Assembly: GCA_021405325.1 (NCBI GenBank)
Contig: QWII01000059.1
Location: forward strand, 1-63,203
Origin: Caldilinea sp. CFX5
GTDB lineage: Bacteria > Chloroflexota > Anaerolineae > Caldilineales > Caldilineaceae
Reading direction: 5' to 3'
Length of the DNA: 63,203 bases
Part shown: positions 17,129-26,541 of the stretch, piece after piece
How positions within the stretch are numbered: the stretch's first letter is position 1
Layout: the number at the start of each line of letters is the position of its first letter
The notes under the pieces: generated by a model
The model's input: only the letters and a program-made list of their open reading frames with translations
What the model was told of the DNA's origin: nothing
The model's database searches: none
Position numbers and translations under genes: made by a program

Positions 17129-20100
17129 TTAATCGGCAGGCGCAAAGCCCGGTTCGGTGCGCTTGTTGAGCGCGTCGATAAACTCAGTTTCGGTGATCTG
17201 ACCATAGCGCAGGTAGAGCGGTGGGACAACCAACAGGTTGTAGAGGGTGGCTGTGACCAAACCGCCGATTATCACCGTGGCCATAGGACGCACTAATTCA
17301 TGGCCGGCAAGGTTGCCAAGGAAGACAAAGGGCGCCAAGGCCAGGATCGTGGTGATCGCCGTCGTTAGAATGGGGGCCACCCGTTCGCTGATGCCGCGGC
17401 TGACCAACTCGGCGCCAAAGGGTAGCCCGTCTTCCTGTTCCAATTGTTGGCAATGTTTGATGGTGGCAAAGGCATTGCGCAGGGCAATCGCTAGGATGGC
17501 AAAGAAGCCAAAGAGCGCCCCCAGCGTGAGGGCGCCGCCGCTTAAGAGCGAGGCAAGCGCGCCGCCGGCCAACGCCATCGGCAGGGTGACATAGGTCAAC
17601 GCCGCCATGCTCCACTTTTGGGTCACAGCCTGCACCAGCAGGAAGACGCCAATCAGGGCGGCGATCACAAAGTAAAGGGTTCGTTGGCGGGCCGCCGCGC
17701 GCGCCGTCGATTCAGCCAACACTTCGGCGTGATGTTCTAAGGGAAAGGCGACGCCCTTGAGCGCTTCTGCAATGGTCGTTGAGGCGACAGCGATGGAGCC
17801 GCTCGCCACATTAGCCGTCACATCGACAAAGCGGGCGACGCTGTCACGGCGGATGATGGTGGTCGCCGGGACAATGCGCACATCGGCCACCGCTTTCAAC
17901 GCCACCTGACCGCCAGGGGTGTCAATCAACAGATTCTGAATGTTGGTCAGGCTGTTGCGGATGGCCGGATCACCCCAGACCACCACATCAAAGACCTTTT
18001 GATCCTGGTAGAGGTTGCCGACCTGAATGCCGGAGATCAGCGCCGACGCCTGCCGTCGCACTTCGCCGGGCTTGATCTGATGTTTTTCGGCGTTGGCTAA
18101 ATTCACCTCAATTTGCACCTCCGGCTCCTGCGTGGGAATTTCCGCCTGAACATCGGCGAGGTTCCCCATGCCGGCCAGGAGATCCTTGATTGCCTGGGCT
18201 TTCTCGTGCAGGACACTCTCATCATGCCCATAGATGCGCACCGTCAGATCCTTGGCCGGCCCCAGCAGCGCCTCTTCGGTGAGGGCGGGCTGGTAGAGTT
18301 CCACTTCGGTCAACAGACCGGGGTAGCCGGCCACTGTGTCATGAATCGCGTGCAGGGCAGCAGCGTGGTCGGCGGTGGTGTCTAGGCTGACCCAAATCTC
18401 ACCGGAGTTGATGCTCACTACTTGATCGCCCGTAACAGCGCGGCCGACATGCGCACCCACATTGCGCACACCAGGGATCTGGCGCAATTCATGGCTGGCT
18501 TGCCCAATGCTGCGATTCATTTGCAGACGCGACGTGCCGGGGGCGGCGTTCCAGCGCACCAGAACTTCAGTCTGTTTGATGGCGGGCAAGAGGGTACGCG
18601 GCTGGACAAAGAAGGCAAGCAGGCCGACCATGATAAAGGCGAGCGCCATGCTGAGCGCCAACATCGGCGCGCGGAGGGTGCGGGCAATAAAACCGCTAAA
18701 AAACTTTTCCAGGCCGGTCATCAGCGGCGATACAGTGCGCACCCGTCTGGCTGGCTCTTTGGCATGATCCAGGAGCAGCAAGGCCAGGCCGTGCGCCACC
18801 ACCATACCCACCACCAGCGATGTAATCACCGCCCAGAGGTAGGAAACGATGAGCGGCTGTAGGAAGGAACCGGCCAGCCCCTGCATAAAGTAGACCGGCA
18901 TAACCGCCACGATCAACGCCAGCGTGGCAAAGAAGGCGGTGCTGCGTGTGTCCATGACTGCATCCAGTACGGTGGCAAAGACCGATTTATTGCTGCCGGC
19001 GGCCTGTTGTTGGCGCAAGCGGCGGGCAATATTGTCAATGTCCACAATGGCGTCGTCGATGATGACTACCAGCGCCAACGCCAGGCCGGCCAGCACCATC
19101 ATATTGAGCGTCGGCACGCCACGCAGATAGAGAACGTAGACGCCCAACATGAGCGAGAGGACAATGGTCACAAGGCTAACCAGCGCCATGCGCCAATTCA
19201 GGAAAAGGAAGAGCAGCGCCAGCGCCACCAACACGGCGGATACCGTCAAAGTGCGGTTCAAATTGCCCAGCGCCAGTTCAATGTAATTGGCCGGGCGGAA
19301 GACGGTGGGGTCAACCGTGATCCCCTTGAGGCCAGGAGCCAACTCCTTCAGCGCTTCTTCGACGGCTTTGGTCACGGCAATGGTGGATGCGCCCGGGAAT
19401 TTCTCCACCACCATGAGCAGACCCGCGCCATTATTCAAAGTCGCATCGCCAATCAGTGGTTGGTGGTCGGTGACAATGTTGGCGACATCGCCCAGCAAAA
19501 TGTTGGTTGTATTCACCACCGGCACTTTGGCCAGGTCTTCCGCCGAGATGATCGGCAGAATGTGTTGGATGCTCAGGCGTTGGTTGGGCGTGTCGATCCA
19601 GCCGGCGGTGCCGGGGGAGGACGATTCCAGATAACTTAAGGGGGAGACCCACAACGCTTCGCCACTGGTCTCAATCACCTGATCAAGTGTGACGCCCTTG
19701 GCATTGAGGTTTTTAGGATCGACCTGCACCTGAAGCTGTTGGTCCCGCTCACCCCAAATTGCCACATTCGCCACCCCCGGCAACCCCATCAACTTGGGTT
19801 TAATGTTCCAGTGGGCCAGCACTGACATATCGATCAGCGAAAGCTCAGCAGAAGAAAGCCCGATCATCATCACACGGTTCGAGGCCGAAAGCGGTTGGAG
19901 CATGACCGGCGGCTTGGAGACATTGGGCAAGGCATGGGCTTGGGTCAGGCGCTCTTGCACCATCTGGCGCACCAGATACTCATCCGAACCCGGTTCAAAG
20001 ATAAGCAGCACGCGTGATAGCCCGGCCACCGACTCAGAATAGAGCTGATCCAACCAGGCCACCCCATTGAGGAGATCAGCTTCCATTGGCAGCGTAATCA

Positions 20101-20290
20101 ACGCTTCGACCTCGGACGCGGAAAGGCCCAACGCTTCGGTCTGCACTTCCACCAGGGGGGGATTGAATTCCGGGTAGACATCCACCGGCATCTTGCGTAG
20201 CTCGGTGAAGCCGTATACTGCTAGCACAATGGCCAGCACAAGAACAAGAAAGCGGAGCCGAAGACTTGATTCGATCATCCAACGTATCAT
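17129..20290 (-). CDS. RND efflux pump, CusA/CzcA (HME) family, copy A
   Basis: First gene of the minus-strand pump operon; 1053 residues and clearly a paralogue of the 13415-16561 pump. It has the N-terminal MPVDVYPEFNPPLVEVQT, IDDAIVDIDNIARRLRQQQ in the fourth-helix region and a C-terminal GHELVRPMATVIIGGLVTAT. An AAAGGAAA site lies ten bases before the ATG at 20290. Two pumps sharing one small adaptor suggests either a heteromeric pump or two pumps with separate substrates. A 2.3-kb non-coding region lies upstream. Confidence 0.93.
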   Translation of the reverse strand: MIRWMIESSLRLRFLVLVLAIVLAVYGFTELRKMPVDVYPEFNPPLVEVQTEALGLSASEVEALITLPMEADLLNGVAWLDQLYSESVAGLSRVLLIFEPGSDEYLVRQMVQERLTQAHALPNVSKPPVMLQPLSASNRVMMIGLSSAELSLIDMSVLAHWNIKPKLMGLPGVANVAIWGERDQQLQVQVDPKNLNAKGVTLDQVIETSGEALWVSPLSYLESSSPGTAGWIDTPNQRLSIQHILPIISAEDLAKVPVVNTTNILLGDVANIVTDHQPLIGDATLNNGAGLLMVVEKFPGASTIAVTKAVEEALKELAPGLKGITVDPTVFRPANYIELALGNLNRTLTVSAVLVALALLFLFLNWRMALVSLVTIVLSLMLGVYVLYLRGVPTLNMMVLAGLALALVVIIDDAIVDIDNIARRLRQQQAAGSNKSVFATVLDAVMDTRSTAFFATLALIVAVMPVYFMQGLAGSFLQPLIVSYLWAVITSLVVGMVVAHGLALLLLDHAKEPARRVRTVSPLMTGLEKFFSGFIARTLRAPMLALSMALAFIMVGLLAFFVQPRTLLPAIKQTEVLVRWNAAPGTSRLQMNRSIGQASHELRQIPGVRNVGAHVGRAVTGDQVVSINSGEIWVSLDTTADHAAALHAIHDTVAGYPGLLTEVELYQPALTEEALLGPAKDLTVRIYGHDESVLHEKAQAIKDLLAGMGNLADVQAEIPTQEPEVQIEVNLANAEKHQIKPGEVRRQASALISGIQVGNLYQDQKVFDVVVWGDPAIRNSLTNIQNLLIDTPGGQVALKAVADVRIVPATTIIRRDSVARFVDVTANVASGSIAVASTTIAEALKGVAFPLEHHAEVLAESTARAAARQRTLYFVIAALIGVFLLVQAVTQKWSMAALTYVTLPMALAGGALASLLSGGALTLGALFGFFAILAIALRNAFATIKHCQQLEQEDGLPFGAELVSRGISERVAPILTTAITTILALAPFVFLGNLAGHELVRPMATVIIGGLVTATLYNLLVVPPLYLRYGQITETEFIDALNKRTEPGFAPAD

Positions 20291-20962
20291 CTGGGCAGTT
20301 TCCTTTCACTAGCATGACGTTCTTCACACCCTGCTGGCGGCACTGAATTACAGACGAAAACAGCGCAACCAACAAAACGAGAATCGATGTAGAAGGCAGC
20401 GGATAGGATGGGCGGAGGTGCATGCGCGCATAACCCAGCCGCTATGATTCCGCAAGCAACTTGGCGACGCAGTTTGAGTCGATTGGTAAGAGCTTTGGTT
20501 TTCTCCTTTCTGCAGCGCCAATGGTGCGTAGGCGCAACGAATGGATGCAGCACAGCTTCAACACAGGTGCAAAAGGCAACTGTTTGACCGTTCTGTTGAC
20601 AGGCTCATCGGCGGAAAGGGTGAACACCTCTCAGGTTTTGAAAACCTGACAGGTGGCGGGTCGAAACCGCACCCGTTCTGGCCATGAGCATGTCGACAAA
20701 AGAGTTAGCCAAGCGAACGATAATGAAAAAAACTCTCATCCTGGCTTCATCCACCATTCATCTCGACAGGGTATACTCTACTTAGAAGCAAGAGAGTGCG
20801 CCAAAGTGGTTATGCCCACATAGCCGCGCAGTATATAGGCTATCTGTAAGCAGCACCATCTGCATCCCTGTTTAGAAGATCAGTAAATAAAAGCTGGTAA
20901 GCGTTGGCTTCCTCATGCCACACGGTTTGTCAAGCACAGACAAAGTTATACCAAGCGAAGGT
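20291..20962. other. Gene-free spacer upstream of the pump operon
   Basis: No convincing gene was found. The stretch should contain the promoter of the minus-strand pump operon. It holds one palindrome of the CCTGTCAGG family at 20625-20655. Open frames of about 60-90 codons here lack ribosome sites and look random. Confidence 0.5.
20625..20655. repeat. CCTGTCAGG-family palindrome
   Basis: CACCTCTCAGGTTTT and AAAACCTGACAGGTG flank a single base. One mismatch breaks the stem. Relatives lie at 36603-36635, 39528-39562 and 52301-52332. Confidence 0.65.
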
Positions 20963-20991
20963 TTGACATGCTTTTTTGGAAGGTTTATAAT
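20963..20991 (+). promoter_or_regulatory. Consensus housekeeping promoter of a small RNA
   Basis: TTGACA at 20963-20968 and TATAAT at 20986-20991 are both perfect consensus boxes, separated by exactly 17 bp. This is the strongest promoter seen in the window. No protein gene follows within 1.5 kb. The predicted first base, about eight positions after the -10 box, coincides with the start of the RNA's closing stem (20999). Confidence 0.8.
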
Positions 20992-20998
20992 GGAGATT

Positions 20999-21143
20999 GC
21001 CAAAACAAAAACAGTACCCTGAGCTGTTGATTTTTCAACAACCCTGTGTACAGCAAACCGTTTACTTGCCCTAAACGTCTTGCCAAAGTTTTTATTTGGG
21101 CCACGTCAGGCGCTGATTATAGATCAGCGCCTGTCCTTTTTTT
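20999..21143 (+). ncRNA. Putative structured small RNA, unclassified
   Basis: Predicted transcript of about 145 nt between a consensus promoter and a perfect intrinsic terminator, without an open frame. The 5' end GCCAAAACAAAAAC (20999-21012) pairs at 12 of 14 positions with GTTTTTATTTGGGC (21088-21101), forming a long closing stem. Inside are two short hairpins: TGTTGA-TTTT-TCAACA and CGTTTA-CTTGCCC-TAAACG. ACCCTG occurs twice in single-stranded parts. A rod with closed ends recalls 6S RNA, but the length and internal shape are not a clear match, and no tRNA, SRP or RNase P signature is seen. It lies between divergent operons and appears to be an independent unit. Confidence 0.65.
21107..21143 (+). 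terminator. Intrinsic terminator of the small RNA
   Basis: CAGGCGCTGAT (21107-21117) and ATCAGCGCCTG (21123-21133) form a perfect 11-bp stem with a five-base loop. It is followed after TCC by seven T residues (21137-21143). Confidence 0.9.
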
Positions 21144-22593
21144 CCAAAACAGCCGAGTCAAGCTTTCCCACATTTCGATAAACTACAGCCTCAACGAACC
21201 ACAGCCAAAGACGGGTAAAGCTTAGCTATACAAGTTGTTGCCGCCGTTGTTGCGGCGGTCGATCACATCCTTTCTGACAACCACCCAAAAGCGTTCGTTA
21301 CAGCTTTAACTGCGGAGAGCAATTATTTTGGTATTACACGATCACGAAGGTTAACGAATTATTTCAGTCAGCAGATTGGATCGCAACAAGTGGGTGACGG
21401 CTGGCTGCGCCTCTGTCATCGTGAATAATTCTGTGATCATACGACTATCGATGGACAACAAAGCCATGCGACCGGTTATTGCAGTTCACATGACCTTGCA
21501 CAAGAGCCGTGATAGATGTTAAAGCAAACCAACATCAGTGGAAAGTAATAGGGCTAATGGTGAAAGTAGAGGGCAATCAAAAATGTAATTGCAGTATCAA
21601 TATCTTTAGAAATAAAGATCTGTAATGTATTTACAAAAAACAGCAGTTGTAAATACGTTACAAATTCGGGGCAAAAGCTAAGTTTCCCCGCTGACATTCC
21701 ACCAAGCGCCCAATGTACCTTGATGCTCAACAACAACTTTCAATAAAATGTTCTAGTAATGATTGCGACAACAACGGCGATAGTAAGCTACAATGATATT
21801 ACTAAATGATACGATTGTGGATTAACGAAGAATTTGTGCTATGCAACATATCGTTAGTAAGAAGAGAGAACAATCATCACTAAGCGATAGAGCCACGCAA
21901 CAACTTCATTGAAGCAAGTAAAGCATACCTGATACGGTTGAACAATTGGTTCTCTAACAACTACCCGTAGCGTCATCTCTCACCTTACCACAAGCTTTCT
22001 CTTTTCATTACCGTAAGATCATTTTGTAGTAAGTTATTGGGCAAGACTACAGCAGGAAGTACAAGAATTAGCTATAATATATCACAACCAAACATTGTTT
22101 GTCAATACTGTTTTCAACTTTTGGAACTCCACTCCTAAAATTCAGCTTTCCTTAATTCACTGCTCCTTCTCCTGGTAAGATCAACTGTAGAATACGCGCC
22201 ATTAGCTTGCTCAATAACCGGCCAAAGGCATCATCCGCTTGCAAACAATGCAAAACAGATGCTGTCAATTTGCTTACAATTTCACTGGACTTATAACAAC
22301 ATCAAGTAAAACTTACAACATCTTATAGTAAAATATAAGCATTTGCTAACATTTCACTAATTCTTATCTAATGTAGCCCATGGACAATGAAGCGTTGTAA
22401 GGCTATCGGCGGCAACAGCGATGCCTTTCATATTTTACGCTCTACCAAGGAAGAGAGTACAATATCAATTTCGCGTGCGTACCGTGCTTTTACGCGCAAA
22501 CAAAACGATACACAATTAACGGAAATCGCGTGAATTTTTTGAAACGGGACGCCCCAGCCCGTCTCATCGATTTACTTGACAGGAGACATAGCT
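21144..22593. other. AT-rich gene-free region with hairpins
   Basis: About 1.4 kb of clearly AT-rich DNA with no supported protein gene, unlike the GC-rich surroundings. Two adjacent hairpins stand out: ATCTTTA-GAAA-TAAAGAT (about 21602-21619, a GNRA-type loop) and arms of 16 bp at 21621-21636 and 21647-21662 whose only mismatch becomes a G-U pair in RNA. A GC hairpin (CCGCC-GTTGTT-GGCGG type) lies near 21245. Words CTTACA/CTTATA occur at 22273, 22290, 22312 and 22322, the last two 10 bp apart and followed by GTAAAATATA. The promoter of the ABC operon at 22594 must lie at its right end. Confidence 0.5.
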
Positions 22594-23511
22594 ATGATTG
22601 AAGTCCGCGACTTGATCAAAGCCTATGGCCACATTCAGGCGCTCAAAGGCGTCAGCTTTAGTGTGGCCGACGGTGAGATCGTTGGTTTGCTCGGCCCCAA
22701 TGGCGCCGGCAAGACCACGATCATTAAAATCCTCACTGGCTATCTACAGCCGGATGAAGGCGTTGTCGAGGTTGATGGTCTCGACGTCTTAACCCAAACC
22801 CAAGCCGCCCAGGCGCGCATTGGCTACCTGCCGGAAAATGCGCCCATCTACCCTGAATTATCGGTACAAGCCTATCTGAAATTAATGGCTGATCTGCGGC
22901 AGATCCCGGCCCCGGAACAGCGGGCGCGTCTCTCAGAAGCAATCCATGCCACCGGTCTGGCCGACCGTTTGACACAACCCATCGGCCAGTTGAGCAAAGG
23001 CTATCGCCAGCGCGTTGGTCTGGCCCAAGCCATTCTGCACCGGCCACGCCTCTTGATTCTTGATGAGCCGACCGTTGGTCTCGACCCGACCCAAATTGTC
23101 GAAATCCGCAGCCTCATCCGTCGCCTTTCGGAACACAGCACCATTCTCTTCTCCACCCATATCTTAACAGAAGTCGAAGCGCTCTGTGATCGGGCGATCA
23201 TTCTGATGAATGGGCAAATTCGCGCCGATGCTCGCCTCAATGAATTAGCCAGCAGCAATGATGCCGTGTTGGTGCTCGATAAGGCGGCGGACAATGTAAT
23301 CGGTGCGCTCAAAGGCTTGCAGGGCGTCAATACGGTACAACAGCAACCCAGCGCCAATGGTCATGTCAGCTATCGGGTCATCGGCAAGGAAAATGCCGAT
23401 CTCTGCCCCGCCATCTATCAATTAGCCAACCAGCATCACTGGCCCTTGCGCGAATTACGCAGCGACCGCCAGACGTTGGAGAGTGTCTTTAGTAAATTAG
23501 CAACAGGATGA
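22594..23511 (+). CDS. ABC transporter ATP-binding protein, GldA-like
   Basis: ATPase of 305 residues that heads a three-gene export system. It has Walker A GPNGAGKTT near residue 35, signature LSKGYRQRVGLAQ near 134, Walker B LLILDEPTVGLDPTQ near 154 and the switch histidine in STHILTEVEAL. AGGAGA at 22581-22586 precedes the ATG at 22594; an in-frame TTG at 22576 is less likely. The next genes encode a GldF-GldG type fusion and a DUF4340 protein, the usual partners of this ATPase class. In Bacteroidetes, GldA/F/G support gliding; in Chloroflexota the function is unknown. Confidence 0.92.
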   Translation: MIEVRDLIKAYGHIQALKGVSFSVADGEIVGLLGPNGAGKTTIIKILTGYLQPDEGVVEVDGLDVLTQTQAAQARIGYLPENAPIYPELSVQAYLKLMADLRQIPAPEQRARLSEAIHATGLADRLTQPIGQLSKGYRQRVGLAQAILHRPRLLILDEPTVGLDPTQIVEIRSLIRRLSEHSTILFSTHILTEVEALCDRAIILMNGQIRADARLNELASSNDAVLVLDKAADNVIGALKGLQGVNTVQQQPSANGHVSYRVIGKENADLCPAIYQLANQHHWPLRELRSDRQTLESVFSKLATG

Positions 23512-23514
23512 AAA

Positions 23515-23549
23515 CGTAGTCCTAAGTCCGTAGTCCTAAGTCCGTAGTC
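23515..23549. repeat. 14-bp tandem repeat GTAGTCCTAAGTCC
   Basis: About two and a half copies of GTAGTCCTAAGTCC fill the gap between the ATPase and the permease gene. The TAGTCC word is shared with the array at 17036-17115. The repeat probably pushed the true permease start downstream, and an in-frame ATG at 23550 just after it is doubtful. Confidence 0.7.
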
Positions 23550-23633
23550 ATGGCAGAAACAGTATCAATGTCCTACGCTATACAAATGACGCTGGACGCT
23601 GGACTACAGCCCGCAACACGATGGAGTTTCGCT

Positions 23634-26522
23634 ATGCGACAAATCTTATCTGTAACCCGCAAAGAATTAGACAGCTATTTCGGCTCACCGATGGCGCTCA
23701 TTTTTTTGGGCGCGTTTTTGGCGGTGACGCTCTTTACCTTCTTCTGGGTGGAGACCTTCTTCGCCCGTGGCATTGCTGACATTCGCCCCCTCTTTACGTG
23801 GATGCCGCTCTTGCTCATCTTTTTGGTGGCGGCCTTGACCATGCGCCAGTGGAGCGAGGAGCAGCGCGCCGGCACGATGGAGATGTTGTTGACGCTGCCG
23901 GTCAAACCCTGGCAGTTAGTCATCGGCAAATTTCTGGCCGTGATGACCCTGGTGGCCCTGGCTCTAGCGTTGACCTTACCCTTGCCGATCAGCGTCGCCA
24001 TGCTTGGCCCGCTCGACTGGGGGCCGGTCATCGGCGGTTATCTGGCCGCGCTCTTGCTGGCCGCGGCTTATACAGCAATCGGTCTCTTTATCTCTTCCCT
24101 CACCGATAATCAGATCGTGGCGCTGATCTTAACCGGCATTGTCGGCGGCCTCTTCTATCTGCTGGGAACGCCAACCATGCAGGAATATGTCGGCAGTCCC
24201 TGGTCAACGGTGTTGGGCAATATTGGCACCGGCAGCCGCTTTGAGAGCATTCAGCGGGGCGTCATCGACCTGCGTGATCTCATCTACTACCTCTCGCTGG
24301 CCGGCATCTTCTTGCTTTTGAACACGTTAAGCTTGGACAGCAAGCGCTGGAGCCATGGCAGACGCACGGTGGACTACCGCCGCAACGCCACCCTCTTTGG
24401 CACGCTGGCCGCCGTCAACCTGATTCTGCTCAACATCTGGGTGACGCCGCTCTATGGGATGCGCGTGGATCTCACGGCGCAAAAGCAATACAGCCTCTCT
24501 GACACGACCAAGGATCTGCTTGGCACCTTGAGTGAGCCGTTGCTCATCCGCGGCTATATCAGTGAGAAGAGCCACCCGCTGCTCAACCCGTTGCGCCCGC
24601 AAATTCAGGACCTTCTGCGCGAATATGAGATCAACGGCAAGGGCAAAGTAACCGCCGAAGTGGTCGATCCGGTGAGTGATCCCGATCTCGAAGCCGAAGC
24701 GAATCAGACCTATAACATTCGCCCCTTCCCCTTCCAGGTGACTGGGCGCTATGAGGCGTCGGTCATCAACTCTTATTTTGATATTCTGGTGCGCTATGGC
24801 GACCAGGATGTGGTGATCAACTTCCGGGATCTGATCGAGGTGACGCCCAATGCCAGCGGCAACATTGATGTGCGGCTGCGCAACCTGGAATATGACCTGA
24901 CCAGCGCTATCAAGAAGGTGGTCTATGGCTTTCAAAGTGTTGAATCGGTACTGGGCGCGTTGAGTGACCCGGTGCAGTTCACCCTCTTTGTCACCCCCGA
25001 TGCCTTACCGGCGGAATTGACAGAAGCGTCGGCGACCATCCAGAAGGTAGCGCAGGAGATCGCCGACCAATCCAACGGCAAGTTTGTCTTCCAGACCCTC
25101 AATCCCGATGATCCCAACAGCGGCGTTACCCGCGCCAGCCTAACGGAAAATTATGGCATTCAACCCTTCTTGGTGTCGCCCCTCTTCTCTGACCAGACCT
25201 ATTATCTGCACATGTTGTTGCAGAATGGTCAGCAGGGGCAGTTGATCTACCCGTCGCAAGATTTAAGCGAAGGCGGTATCCGCACGGTGATCGAGAACGC
25301 GCTGAAACGTTCCTCCACCGGCTTCCTCAAGACCGTTGGTCTCTGGACGCCGCCCAGTGTGCCAACGCAAGACATGTTTGGACAACAGCGCCAGCCGCTC
25401 TCCAGTTGGCAAAATATTCGCGACCAGTTGCGCCAGGAATATACGGTGCGCGATATTGATCTCTCCACCGGCCAGGCGCCCACCGATGTGGACACGCTCT
25501 TCCTGGTCTTGCCGCAAAATTTCACCGACAAAGAACGCTTCGCCATCGACCAATTCCTCATGCGCGGCGGCTCGGTGATTGTCGCCGCCGGCAATTATGC
25601 CGTGGACATTGACCAATTCGGCCAGGGGTTAGCCTTGCGCCCGATCGATGGCGGCTTGCGTGAGATGCTGCTCCACTACGGCGTCGATGTCCAGCAATCG
25701 ATTGTGATGGATGACCAGAATCAACCCTTCCCGGTCACCGTACAGCGCCAGGTTGGCGGTCTGCCGGTGCAGGAGATTCAGGCCGTCAACTTCCCCTTCT
25801 TTGTTGATGTGCGCCAGGATGGCATGGGGGAGGGCAACGCGATTGTCGCCGGTCTGCCCGCAGTGACGATGAACTTTGTCTCGCCGGTAATCTTAGACGC
25901 AACCAAGAATGAAGGGCGCGAAACGAGCGTGCTGCTCAATTCCAGCGCGGCCTCGTGGTTGCGCAGCGACCCCACCTTGCAGCCCGACTTCCAACTTTAT
26001 CCCGAACGCGGTTTTGCCGTCGAAGGGGAGCAGAAATCTTATCCGTTGGCCGTGGCCATCCGTGGCTCGTTTGAAAGCTTCTTCAAGGGCAAAGCCTCTC
26101 CCTTCGCCGAAGCGGCCGCCACTGATCCCAACGCGCCTACGCCGACCCCCGCCGCCGGCCCGCAACCGGATGAAAGCACCCTCACCCAGTCGCCCGACAC
26201 GGCGCGACTGATTGTCATCGGCAGCGGTGAGTTTGTCGATGACTTTGTGTTGAATCTTTCTGCACAACTGGTGCAAGATCAGGTGCTGAACAACCTGCAA
26301 TTTGCGCAAAACGCCGTTGACTATTCTGTGGAAGATACGGATCTGTTGGCAATTCGTTCGCGTGGCACCTTCACCCGTCTCCTTGATCCGTTGGACGAAA
26401 GTGAACAATCGACCTGGGAGTTTGGCAACTATGCTGTAGCGCTGCTGGCTCTTGTGGTGATTGGTGGACTCTGGTATGTTCGCCGCCGCAACGAACGTCC
26501 GATGGAATTAATCAACGCTTGA
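23634..26522 (+). CDS. GldF-GldG type ABC permease fusion
   Basis: Protein of about 962 residues. The first 240 form an ABC-2 permease with six helices (TRKELDSYFGSPMALIF at the start, MRQWSEEQRAGTMEMLLTLP in the first loop). One more helix is followed by a large extracytoplasmic GldG-like domain (Gldg_ABC_transp type; VDLTAQKQYSLSDTTKDLL, then FLVLPQNFTDKERFAIDQFL) and a final C-terminal helix with the tail VRRRNER. In many bacteria the two halves are separate genes; here they are fused. TGGAG at 23622-23626 supports the ATG at 23634 over that at 23550. It ends 19 bases before the DUF4340 gene. Confidence 0.88.
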   Translation: MRQILSVTRKELDSYFGSPMALIFLGAFLAVTLFTFFWVETFFARGIADIRPLFTWMPLLLIFLVAALTMRQWSEEQRAGTMEMLLTLPVKPWQLVIGKFLAVMTLVALALALTLPLPISVAMLGPLDWGPVIGGYLAALLLAAAYTAIGLFISSLTDNQIVALILTGIVGGLFYLLGTPTMQEYVGSPWSTVLGNIGTGSRFESIQRGVIDLRDLIYYLSLAGIFLLLNTLSLDSKRWSHGRRTVDYRRNATLFGTLAAVNLILLNIWVTPLYGMRVDLTAQKQYSLSDTTKDLLGTLSEPLLIRGYISEKSHPLLNPLRPQIQDLLREYEINGKGKVTAEVVDPVSDPDLEAEANQTYNIRPFPFQVTGRYEASVINSYFDILVRYGDQDVVINFRDLIEVTPNASGNIDVRLRNLEYDLTSAIKKVVYGFQSVESVLGALSDPVQFTLFVTPDALPAELTEASATIQKVAQEIADQSNGKFVFQTLNPDDPNSGVTRASLTENYGIQPFLVSPLFSDQTYYLHMLLQNGQQGQLIYPSQDLSEGGIRTVIENALKRSSTGFLKTVGLWTPPSVPTQDMFGQQRQPLSSWQNIRDQLRQEYTVRDIDLSTGQAPTDVDTLFLVLPQNFTDKERFAIDQFLMRGGSVIVAAGNYAVDIDQFGQGLALRPIDGGLREMLLHYGVDVQQSIVMDDQNQPFPVTVQRQVGGLPVQEIQAVNFPFFVDVRQDGMGEGNAIVAGLPAVTMNFVSPVILDATKNEGRETSVLLNSSAASWLRSDPTLQPDFQLYPERGFAVEGEQKSYPLAVAIRGSFESFFKGKASPFAEAAATDPNAPTPTPAAGPQPDESTLTQSPDTARLIVIGSGEFVDDFVLNLSAQLVQDQVLNNLQFAQNAVDYSVEDTDLLAIRSRGTFTRLLDPLDESEQSTWEFGNYAVALLALVVIGGLWYVRRRNERPMELINA

Positions 26523-26541
26523 TCTGTTTGGAGAGTAGAAG

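Noticed and set aside
20999..21143. Assignment of the small RNA as 6S RNA
   Set aside because: The closed rod shape is suggestive, but the length and the branched interior do not clearly fit, so it was left unclassified.
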